DNA of 12,133 nucleotides from Rhodospirillaceae bacterium (GTDB lineage: Bacteria > Pseudomonadota > Alphaproteobacteria > Micavibrionales > Micavibrionaceae): contig DMIT01000221.1 of assembly GCA_003452275.1 (NCBI GenBank), positions 1 through 12,133 on the forward strand, in the 5' to 3' direction. Numbering within the stretch: position 1 is the stretch's first letter; every line of letters begins with the position of its first letter. The translations under genes were made by a program, and so were the position numbers. The notes under the pieces were generated by a model. That model did no database searches. It had not been told where the DNA came from and worked only from the letters and a program-made list of their open reading frames with translations. Positions 5,147 to 12,133 of this stretch are shown piece after piece.

Positions 5147-7926
5147 TGATGACAGACTCTAGCAAGAATCCCGCTCTTTCTATTGCCAAGTCGGTTGCGG
5201 CCTATACGCTGTTACCGGGCTTTTGGTCGCGTCTGGTCGAGTTTATGCCGCGTTTCGGGTTGATTGCCTATTTGATGGCGATCATTTTCGAGTCGGTTAA
5301 ACTTCTGCCCAAAGGCCATCCCTTTACGCAAGCCACAAAGATAGGTCAATACAGGGTACGCGATGTGCTGGCCCTTGCGGCCAATAATCTGCATGGCGGT
5401 TTCAAAAATTCGGATCAATATATCGTGTTCGCCATGTTTCTGGTCGGAACGGTTTTGTTGGTTCTGCAATTTGTTTTCCTGTTTGCGATGATTGTCACGC
5501 GCACTGCAGAAGCCGCTATTCCATTCGTAAGCCTGTTTGTGACAGTGTATCCTGAAATAGATATTGCGCATTTGATGTTGGATAAAGTTTTTGGAATTCC
5601 TCAATTCTTTAATTCCTGTTTTGATCCAACGGTAAATGGTCTAGCGATTTGTGACGGCTACAGTGCCAGCCCGGTCTTTCCTACTCCCTTGCAAGCAGCC
5701 ATGCAGGAGTTATTCAGATTTTATAGCTTCGGGATTCTGACTGTCGCGGCTTTTGTGGTTTTCTATTTTATCATTGCCATGGTTTTGGAAACAACCAATA
5801 CGGGGGTTCCTTTCGGGAAACGATTCCAGTCAATCTTTACGCCGATACGGCTGGTGCTGGCTGTTCTTTTGCTCTTACCTTTGGCTTATGGTTACAATAC
5901 AGGCCAATATATCGTTCTTTTTGCCGCCAAGTACGGGTCGGCATTGGCAACCAATGCGTGGTTGCTTTTTAACTCTAAAACGGGTGATAACCCGATGGGC
6001 ATGGATCCAGAGCAATTGGTCGGAAAACCAAAAGTCGGGGATATTGATAGTGTACTGAACTTTCTCTATCTGGCGCAAACTTGCCGCGCGAGCTATGAAG
6101 TGGGCGTCAAAGACACCTTAAAATCCACGTCGACAACTTCGTCCGCAGCGACCGGTATTGTGATCGAACCTTATCTGGTTTTGCAGGGATCCAGTGTTAA
6201 TACTTCTATTTCCCAGCAGTTGAGCAAAGGCACAACTTATGATGCCGCCAGAACATTCTATGGACAAGGGGATGTCAAGATCGTCTTTGGTGAAAAGAAT
6301 GATACTTATGAGGATTATCCCGGACAGGTCAAGCCGTATTGCGGCGTCATCCTGATGCCGTCTTTGTCCAAGGAATTAACAGGGATCAAAGACCTTTATA
6401 ATATTTATTTCAAAAATGTGCTGGATATCTGGTTCGATGATGATGTGCGGGCCTATGGCAAGCGCATGGCCTGTACTCTGAAATTCTCCAGTCAGGCGGG
6501 ATGCAAATCGCTTCCCGCTGTCTCTGCCTCATGGGGGGCACCGGATGACAGGACTGCGGGACAGCAATTTTATATTGATATGCGGTTATTGGCACAGGGT
6601 AATTTCAAAGGGCAACTGGATGCCCAGATCGATACAATGCGCCATACCGCGAATCCTGAAACCAGCATGGATCTAAGAACGCTTCAGATGGGGTGGGGTG
6701 GTGCAGGGTTATGGTTTAACAAAATCATGTCTTTTAACGGGGCCATGGTGGATGCGCTGTCTTCGTTACCGACCCCTACGCAATATCCCTTGCTTATGGA
6801 ACATATCGCAAAGAAGAAACGGACTTTGTCGCCGGGTGTGCCACAAAAAGAAGTGTTCGATATGACTCTGACCGTTAATAAAAAGCATCTTTCTATGGAT
6901 CAGTATATGGGTGAGGCTGATTTGGGCGGTAGTCTGTCCCAGAATATAGAGGTCGCAGGTGCCTTGACCGCGACCTATAAACAGATTCAGGATAATGAAG
7001 CCACGAGTGCGCCCAAAACGACGAATACGGACAGTCCGGTCAAGAATTTTGTAACCTTGCTCTTCGGGCAGACGGGCATATTCGATTTCCATGGTAATTC
7101 CGAAGTCTTCCCCTTGGCGAAATTAGCCATGCTGGGGCGGGAACTGATTAATAAAACGGTTATCTTGATTGCGGCCAGAGCGATCATGACGGGTGTCGGG
7201 GCTGCTGCGGGTGCTGAATTAGGGCCATTAGGGGATTTGATTAAAAATGTCGGCCCGAGTATGGGGACGTTTGCCACTATGGGATTTTCAATCGGCATTC
7301 TTTTATACTACGTCGTTCCTTTGATGCCGTTTATCTATTTCTTCTTTGGTGTCGGGCGCTGGGTTAAATCGATTTTCGAGGCTATGGTGGCGGTTCCGTT
7401 ATGGGCATTGGCCCACCTTCGTCTGGGCGGGGAAGGAATTCCGGGGCCTGCCGCGGGAACGGGGTATTTCCTGATTTTGGAGATTTTTTTGCGACCCGTT
7501 TTTACCCTTTTCGGATTGGCGGCCAGCATTGCCATCTTTATGGCATTGAGCAGCAGTCTGGATACAGTTTTTAATCTGGCAGTCATGAATGTCGGGGGAT
7601 ATGATATGACGACGCTTTCTAACAGCCAACCCGATACCTTTGCCAATTCTGCTCGTGAAGCACTGGATGCCTTATTTTATACGGTTATTTATGCTATCCT
7701 GATTTACATGATAGCGACCACCAGTTTTAAATTGATTGATCTGATACCGAATTTTGTGATGCGGTGGGGTGGTTCGAATACTTCCAGTTTCAACGATCAG
7801 ACGGATCCGATTGGTCAGGTCAATTATCAACTGGTTTTCAAAGCGGATGCCATGGCACGAAGTATTGATAATCAGAATGATAGCTTTGCCGATGCCGCGA
7901 AAGCCCGTGAGCTATTTAAACAATAG
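5146..7926 (+). CDS. DotA/TraY-family type IVB secretion inner-membrane protein, paralogue 2
   Basis: At 926 residues this is the shortest of the three DotA/TraY-like proteins. It keeps the same order of elements. N-terminal hydrophobic segments lie at about 30-50 and 91-118. The motif MLDKVFGIPQFF is at 144-155. Further membrane segments lie at 192-215 and 232-250, with TGVPFGKRF (219-227) between them. GWGGAGLW is at 516-523, cysteines at 313 and 399, and the C-terminal membrane block begins at PFIYFFFGVGRWVK (728-741) and includes VPLWALAHLRLGGEGIPG (750-767) and EIFLRP (779-784). The stretch from the fourth membrane segment to GWGGAGLW is about 70-80 residues shorter than in the other two. 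Two ATG codons in a row (5146 and 5149) are possible starts. The gene overlaps its predecessor by one base, with AGGG at 5131-5134 as the likely ribosome-binding site. This implies coupled, roughly equal synthesis of paralogues 1 and 2. A role in a secretion channel is inferred from the family. Confidence 0.9.
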   Translation: MMTDSSKNPALSIAKSVAAYTLLPGFWSRLVEFMPRFGLIAYLMAIIFESVKLLPKGHPFTQATKIGQYRVRDVLALAANNLHGGFKNSDQYIVFAMFLVGTVLLVLQFVFLFAMIVTRTAEAAIPFVSLFVTVYPEIDIAHLMLDKVFGIPQFFNSCFDPTVNGLAICDGYSASPVFPTPLQAAMQELFRFYSFGILTVAAFVVFYFIIAMVLETTNTGVPFGKRFQSIFTPIRLVLAVLLLLPLAYGYNTGQYIVLFAAKYGSALATNAWLLFNSKTGDNPMGMDPEQLVGKPKVGDIDSVLNFLYLAQTCRASYEVGVKDTLKSTSTTSSAATGIVIEPYLVLQGSSVNTSISQQLSKGTTYDAARTFYGQGDVKIVFGEKNDTYEDYPGQVKPYCGVILMPSLSKELTGIKDLYNIYFKNVLDIWFDDDVRAYGKRMACTLKFSSQAGCKSLPAVSASWGAPDDRTAGQQFYIDMRLLAQGNFKGQLDAQIDTMRHTANPETSMDLRTLQMGWGGAGLWFNKIMSFNGAMVDALSSLPTPTQYPLLMEHIAKKKRTLSPGVPQKEVFDMTLTVNKKHLSMDQYMGEADLGGSLSQNIEVAGALTATYKQIQDNEATSAPKTTNTDSPVKNFVTLLFGQTGIFDFHGNSEVFPLAKLAMLGRELINKTVILIAARAIMTGVGAAAGAELGPLGDLIKNVGPSMGTFATMGFSIGILLYYVVPLMPFIYFFFGVGRWVKSIFEAMVAVPLWALAHLRLGGEGIPGPAAGTGYFLILEIFLRPVFTLFGLAASIAIFMALSSSLDTVFNLAVMNVGGYDMTTLSNSQPDTFANSAREALDALFYTVIYAILIYMIATTSFKLIDLIPNFVMRWGGSNTSSFNDQTDPIGQVNYQLVFKADAMARSIDNQNDSFADAAKARELFKQ

Positions 7927-8008
7927 AAGGATGAAGTCGGTGGATTAAGAAGATTAACGAAATGTAAATAAAATATAAGTAATATGAATGTGGTGTTGAG
8001 GTGATAAA
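7927..8008 (+). promoter_or_regulatory. Spacer before paralogue 3 with a strong ribosome-binding site
   Basis: These 82 AT-rich bases hold GAGGTGA at 7998-8004, four bases before the ATG at 8009. It is the clearest Shine-Dalgarno sequence among the three dotA-like genes. TATAAG (7974-7979) is -10-like, but no properly spaced -35 box is evident. No hairpin terminator is seen, so read-through from paralogue 2 is expected. Confidence 0.5.
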
Positions 8009-11000
8009 ATGTCGTTGTCAGGTAATCGTACTTTAAAAGTTGCGCAGTATATGCTGTTGCCGCAAATTCTCCCTCGATTTGCCAATCTGGTCTTTGGCGG
8101 ATTCGCGTATCTTGCCTATTTTGTGGCGCAGGTTTATCGCGGTGTCCGTTTGTTGCCGGATAGCCATCCCTTCCTCAATCCGTCTGAAATCGGACATTAC
8201 TCTATTCCCGATGTGGTCAGGGCCGCTGGGGCCAGACTGAAATATAGAAAAGAATATATCGATCAGGTGATTATTTTCTATGTCATTTTGTTAGGCATGG
8301 TTTTGATTGCTTTTCAAACCCTGTTGTTAATTGTCGGGATGTTTGCACCACAGGCCATGGCTTTCAGCCTATACTCGTACTTTGGTAACCCCCACTTGAC
8401 GACGGGTGTCGATCCGTATCAGGATCTGGCATTTATCATGCTGGATCGGGTATTTGGTGTTCCGGGTATTTTCGATTCCTGCGTCAGTCTGGCCACCCCT
8501 TGCTATATGGCGGCTCCTAACGACCAATGGAGTACGGCGCAAACTGTTTATACTCCTGCGGTCTTCCCGTGGCCGTTCCATGAAGCTTTACATGCTATGT
8601 TTGCATTTTACAGCACAGGTTTGCTGGTGATCGGGATGATGATCCTGCTCTATCTTGTTGTCGTTATTATTGCAGAGACGGCGCAAACCGGCGTTCCCTT
8701 CGGTAAAAGATTTAATAAAGTATGGGCCCCCATTCGTCTGGTCGTGGCGCTTGGGCTGCTTATCCCGGTTTCTTATGGTCTCAATTCGGCACAATATATC
8801 GTTCTCTATGCCGCAAAATTAGGGTCTAACTTTGCAACCAACGGCTGGTTTGTTTTTAATGCGTCTCTTACCAACTCCCGTATGACGACTGATAATATGG
8901 TGGCGTTCCCCAAAACCCCCGATGCAAGGCCTTTGTTGCAGTTTATGATGCTGGCGCATGCCTGTAAGGCTATACATGAGGGGTACATCATACAAAATGA
9001 TCGTCCAGCGAACTGGAAAGCTGAAGCGGCTAAGACATGTCCTGTTGATGAAGGCAATCAGAGAAACGATTCGGTTATTCAGGCCTATATCGTTAAATTC
9101 TCGGGCGATGCATCGAGTGATGCGGTTCCTTTGGAAAGCCAGTCATATGAAGAGGCGCGGAAATTCTCGAACAATGGGGATATTACGATCACGATTGGCG
9201 ATAGGGGCTGCGAGAAGAACCATAATATGAATAGCGGGCACACGATCCCGACTTGTGGGCAACTGGTTCTAACCTCTCCGACCCAGGAAGCAGATACAAG
9301 TGCCGGGGCCTATGTTATTCAGCAAGGTTATTATAATTTAGTGAAATATATGTGGGGTGAATATCAAAGCCCCCCTGGGTCAGGGATCGGAAGCCCTGCC
9401 AAAATCTGGTCGAAATGGGCTTTTTGTAACCAGAAGATTGGTGGTGGCAAGGTTCAGGGATATACCGCCTATAAATATGATGACATGATGAGTGGAGTTC
9501 AGGGGGATCTAGAGTTACGGGATATGGCTTTGTCACCTGTTCAGAATTTGTGCCCTCCTGCTGTTGATGGAAATGAATTTGATAAGACTCTTCAGGCAGA
9601 TTTCACCAGTGACTGGTTGAACGGGACATCCCAGAACTATTTATATGGACAAAATGATGTCGAGGCACCTGGTTTGGTCAGTGCGTCTTCGTCTTATTCC
9701 CCTGCTGGAACGTCTGAGGCGATTGTAACCAATATCATTCGCAAGGGGGTTGTGGCCGAAAGAAAGTTGATTGATGACGGTAAATACGACATCCCTATCG
9801 ACCTGATGGACAGGGGGTGGGCCGGTGCCGGTTTGTGGTATAATAACATTGCGCGGGTCAATGGCGCGATTACAGGTGCTGCGCAGGCGACACCTAAAAT
9901 TATCCATTATCCCGAGCTGATGGAAGTCGTTGCGCGGGCAAAATTACGTAACAATAGGAACGTGACGATGGATGACCTGTTCACACCGACTCAGGGTGAG
10001 GATTCGGATTTGCAGTTGTCAAAGTCCGGCGAGGCGCAGGCCGTTATTCCATTGCAAAGAATTTATGGCTCATGGAGAGATATTGCCAACCAATATAAAC
10101 CGACAACCGGTAATACAATCTATGATTTCCTGAATCTGCTGTTCGGAACCCAGGGGGTGTTTGATTTGCGTGATCCGGGGAATCAAGATGTCCATCCTTT
10201 GGCCTTGATGACTGCGATGGGGAAAAGCCTTCTGGAAGCCTCGATCCGCAATCTGGGTATTGCCGCCGCCGGAAATATGGGCAGAGGTGTTCTGGCGAAT
10301 TTTGCCGCCTCGGTGGGCGTGGGGGCCGATGTTGCGTCCGGTCTTTTGTTTACGATTGTGATCGCGACGATGGGAGCAGGGATTATCCTGTATTATGTCC
10401 TGCCGTTTATGCCTTTCGTTTACTTTTTCTTCGCCGTCGGGAGTTGGGTGAAAGAGGTGTTCGAGGCCATGGTCGGTGTTCCGCTCTGGGCCCTTGCACA
10501 TCTTCGCATTGATGGTGACGGATTGCCGGGTGAGGCGGCGCGCAGTGGATATTTCATGATCTTTGAAATCTTCTTGAGGCCGGTCATGATTGTGTTCGGA
10601 TTGATTGCAGCGGTCAGTATTTTCGCGTCCATGGCAACGGTTTTGAATGCGATCTTCGATATCGCCGTTATCAATGCCGGTGGAACGAATTTTGCGAATG
10701 CGACGAATGTCAAATTTATCGAATTTGCACGGGGGCCGATTGACCAATTATTCTACACCATTCTCTATGCGGTTCTGATGTATATCATTGCGATGTCGTC
10801 TTTTAAAATGATCGATTTGATTCCAAATCAGATTATGCGCTGGTTAGGTGTCAGTATTACCAGCTTCGCAGGTCAAACGGGTGATAATGCCGCAAGCATG
10901 ATGACCACCATCCAGCAACAAGGTCTTTCCAAAGTGGATACTGCGCTGAGTGGTATTCAATCGGGAAGCAAAGGGATTGGTGCGGTGCTGGGTAAAGCGA

Positions 11001-11026
11001 CTGCACAGCAGCCGCCATCATCCTAA
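8009..11026 (+). CDS. DotA/TraY-family type IVB secretion inner-membrane protein, paralogue 3
   Basis: This 1005-residue DotA/TraY-like protein has hydrophobic segments near 28-44, 87-115, 201-223, 241-258, 781-812, 847-877 and 913-935. The shared family blocks are all present: MLDRVFGVPGIF (144-155), TGVPFGKRF (227-235), GWAGAGLW (603-610, with Ala for the Gly seen in the other two), PFVYFFFAVGSWVKEVFEAM (802-821), VPLWALAHLRIDGDGLPG (824-841) and EIFLRP (853-858). The large loop between the fourth segment and GWAGAGLW is rich in cysteine (C319, C344, C401, C416, C473, C515); C319 and C416 match the pair conserved in the paralogues. The ATG is well supported by its ribosome-binding site. The C-terminal 50 residues are polar and low in complexity (Gln/Ser/Gly). 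It probably belongs to the same transcript as paralogues 1 and 2. Substrates and partners are unknown. Confidence 0.9.
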   Translation: MSLSGNRTLKVAQYMLLPQILPRFANLVFGGFAYLAYFVAQVYRGVRLLPDSHPFLNPSEIGHYSIPDVVRAAGARLKYRKEYIDQVIIFYVILLGMVLIAFQTLLLIVGMFAPQAMAFSLYSYFGNPHLTTGVDPYQDLAFIMLDRVFGVPGIFDSCVSLATPCYMAAPNDQWSTAQTVYTPAVFPWPFHEALHAMFAFYSTGLLVIGMMILLYLVVVIIAETAQTGVPFGKRFNKVWAPIRLVVALGLLIPVSYGLNSAQYIVLYAAKLGSNFATNGWFVFNASLTNSRMTTDNMVAFPKTPDARPLLQFMMLAHACKAIHEGYIIQNDRPANWKAEAAKTCPVDEGNQRNDSVIQAYIVKFSGDASSDAVPLESQSYEEARKFSNNGDITITIGDRGCEKNHNMNSGHTIPTCGQLVLTSPTQEADTSAGAYVIQQGYYNLVKYMWGEYQSPPGSGIGSPAKIWSKWAFCNQKIGGGKVQGYTAYKYDDMMSGVQGDLELRDMALSPVQNLCPPAVDGNEFDKTLQADFTSDWLNGTSQNYLYGQNDVEAPGLVSASSSYSPAGTSEAIVTNIIRKGVVAERKLIDDGKYDIPIDLMDRGWAGAGLWYNNIARVNGAITGAAQATPKIIHYPELMEVVARAKLRNNRNVTMDDLFTPTQGEDSDLQLSKSGEAQAVIPLQRIYGSWRDIANQYKPTTGNTIYDFLNLLFGTQGVFDLRDPGNQDVHPLALMTAMGKSLLEASIRNLGIAAAGNMGRGVLANFAASVGVGADVASGLLFTIVIATMGAGIILYYVLPFMPFVYFFFAVGSWVKEVFEAMVGVPLWALAHLRIDGDGLPGEAARSGYFMIFEIFLRPVMIVFGLIAAVSIFASMATVLNAIFDIAVINAGGTNFANATNVKFIEFARGPIDQLFYTILYAVLMYIIAMSSFKMIDLIPNQIMRWLGVSITSFAGQTGDNAASMMTTIQQQGLSKVDTALSGIQSGSKGIGAVLGKATAQQPPSS

Positions 11027-11060
11027 CAAATCTTTAGCTGTTTTCCTTTGGTGAATAACC

Positions 11061-11098
11061 TATTATAATCCTCCGGCGTCAACCGGAGGATTATAATA
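11061..11098 (+). promoter_or_regulatory. Perfect 16-bp inverted repeat hiding the mltA ribosome-binding site
   Basis: TATTATAATCCTCCGG (11061-11076) is the exact reverse complement of CCGGAGGATTATAATA (11083-11098), with a 6-base loop (CGTCAA). The right arm contains the only Shine-Dalgarno sequence for mltA, GGAGG at 11085-11089, 8 nt before the start codon, and ends on the A of the ATG. In an mRNA that carries both arms, the ribosome-binding site would be fully paired. No T-run follows either arm, so it is not a typical intrinsic terminator. The hairpin is directly visible; control of translation is inference. Confidence 0.75.
11064..11069 (+). promoter_or_regulatory. Perfect -10 hexamer inside the left arm of the hairpin
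   Basis: TATAAT matches the sigma-70 -10 consensus. The -35 position (around 11041-11046, TTTTCC) is poor. If used, transcription would start near 11076, leaving out the left arm and freeing the ribosome-binding site. The repeat is palindromic, so the same hexamer also reads on the - strand (11090-11095), which lowers the weight of this call. Confidence 0.3.
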
Positions 11099-12133
11099 TG
11101 GGGCATTCTATGTTCAAGCGAAACAGAATATCAGTGATGATGGTCGTTGCCTTGACTCTGACTTCTTGTACCGGCATCGGGCAGGCACCACAGGTTAAGC
11201 CGCAATTGCAACTGGCGCGCGCCGAATATTCCGCGCTGGAGGGGTGGAATGACGCATCCCAGCAGCAGGCCTTGCACGCATTCGAAAAAACATGCGGTCG
11301 CATTTTGAAATCCGCACCGGATAAGAAGGTCGGTCTGGGAACAAACATAAAGGACTGGCAGGCACCTTGCCGGAACCTCCCTGATCCCAAAACAGCCACG
11401 GCAGGGATGGCCAAAGCCTATTTTGAAAACTGGTTTACCCCTTATGCCGTTCAATCCGGTCATGAGACAGAAGGGCTATTTACAGGATATTATGAGGCGG
11501 GTTTACGTGGGTCACTTGTCAGGACAGGCCCTTATCAAACCCCTTTGCGGGCCCGCCCCCAAGATCTGGTCATGGTGAATCTCGGCGAATTTATCCCCGA
11601 TTTGAAAGGCCAGCGTATCGCGGGGCGCGTTAAAAATGGGCAATTAAAGCCTTACGAAGACCGCAAATCCATTGAAACAGGCGCATTGCCCAAAGACATG
11701 GATGTTCCTCTCTATTGGGTGGATAGCGCGGTTGATGCATTTTTCCTGCAGGTACAGGGTTCGGGCATTGTCACTCTGCCCGACGGATCGATGCAGCGCA
11801 TCGGCTATGACGGGCAGAACGGGCATCCTTATACGGCGATCGGCAAAGAACTGATTGCGCGTGGCGCATTGACCAAAGATAATGTGTCCATGCAGACGAT
11901 CCGTGACTGGCTGGCGGCGCACCCCCGCGAAGCGGTCGAGGTGATGCAGACGAATAAATCCTATGTTTTCTTTAAAAAACTGGAGGGAACAGGGCCGGTT
12001 GGCGCAGAGGGAGTGGCGTTGACGCCCGAAGTGTCCATGGCGGTCGATCATGTAATATGGCCTTATGGCGTGCCGATGTATATTGATATCGATCATCCCG
12101 TCGAAAGCACAAAAATCCATAAGCTGATGGTGG
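11098..12133 (+). CDS. mltA: MltA-family membrane-bound lytic murein transglycosylase (3' end outside window)
   Basis: The visible 345 residues belong to an MltA-type lytic transglycosylase, which cleaves peptidoglycan glycan strands to give 1,6-anhydro-muramyl ends. A short basic N-terminus, a hydrophobic stretch and the lipobox LTSC (21-24) mark a lipoprotein, lipidated on C24, as expected for a periplasmic enzyme anchored in the outer membrane. Family blocks seen are FTGYYEAGL (128-136), PLYWVDSAVDAFFLQVQGSG (204-223), YDGQNGHPYTAIGKELI (237-253), MQTIRDWL (265-272) and NKSYVFFK (286-293). The window ends at KLMV, which aligns with the LMVALD block of E. coli MltA, so the catalytic aspartate is expected about three residues beyond the edge. 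The start at 11098 is chosen over the ATG at 11110 because GGAGG lies 8 nt before it. Its ribosome-binding site sits in a perfect hairpin. Whether it serves the upstream secretion genes is unknown. Confidence 0.93.
   Translation, partial: MGHSMFKRNRISVMMVVALTLTSCTGIGQAPQVKPQLQLARAEYSALEGWNDASQQQALHAFEKTCGRILKSAPDKKVGLGTNIKDWQAPCRNLPDPKTATAGMAKAYFENWFTPYAVQSGHETEGLFTGYYEAGLRGSLVRTGPYQTPLRARPQDLVMVNLGEFIPDLKGQRIAGRVKNGQLKPYEDRKSIETGALPKDMDVPLYWVDSAVDAFFLQVQGSGIVTLPDGSMQRIGYDGQNGHPYTAIGKELIARGALTKDNVSMQTIRDWLAAHPREAVEVMQTNKSYVFFKKLEGTGPVGAEGVALTPEVSMAVDHVIWPYGVPMYIDIDHPVESTKIHKLMV

Noticed and set aside
10070..10747. 225-residue open frame on the - strand
   Set aside because: It lies fully inside paralogue 3, over its conserved membrane block. 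Its translation is rich in His, Arg and Asn with no recognisable domain, as expected for an antisense shadow.
11061..11098. Inverted repeat before mltA as a rho-independent terminator
   Set aside because: No T-run follows the 3' arm on either strand, and the 3' arm ends on the mltA start codon.
11644..12120. 158-residue open frame on the - strand
   Set aside because: It is antisense to strongly conserved MltA motifs and has no ribosome-binding site or family signature.

Overview
The window looks like a chromosomal segment of a Gram-negative proteobacterium, most plausibly an alphaproteobacterium. The evidence is a C-terminal piece of a long acyl-CoA dehydrogenase, a lipoprotein MltA-type lytic transglycosylase, and inner-membrane proteins of the DotA/TraY family of type IVB secretion systems. 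Genus cannot be set from this sequence alone. All convincing genes lie on the + strand.

Layout: (1) 1-582, the 3' end of an acyl-CoA dehydrogenase gene. (2) 583-1813, a small AT-rich cassette with three tightly packed genes: a Panacea-domain (DUF4065/SocA-like) antitoxin-type protein, a 98-aa protein with a glycine-zipper hydrophobic tail, and a 129-aa membrane protein of unknown function. The cassette looks like an inserted toxin-antitoxin-like or defence-like module. (3) 1814-2092, a noncoding AT-rich spacer with weak hairpins and no recognised gene. (4) 2093-11026, the core of the window: three consecutive, full-length, strongly diverged DotA/TraY-family paralogues of 1017, 926 and 1005 aa. 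(5) 11061-11098, a perfect 16-bp inverted repeat that buries the ribosome-binding site of the next gene. (6) 11098 to the window end, an mltA-like lipoprotein gene, cut off just before its expected catalytic aspartate.

How the genes may work together: DotA is a polytopic inner-membrane protein of the Dot/Icm (type IVB) system, and TraY is its IncI-plasmid counterpart. Known systems normally have one copy. Here three paralogues are adjacent. Genes 1 and 2 overlap by one base, and gene 3 follows after 82 bp. They share the membrane framework, a central GW(G/A)GAGLW motif and a pair of presumed periplasmic cysteines, but differ greatly in the first part of the large periplasmic region. This suggests either a hetero-oligomeric channel or three channels with different partners. 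The adjacent peptidoglycan-cleaving MltA could help open the wall for such a machine, but it could equally be an unrelated housekeeping neighbour. No other Dot/Icm component is visible in the window.
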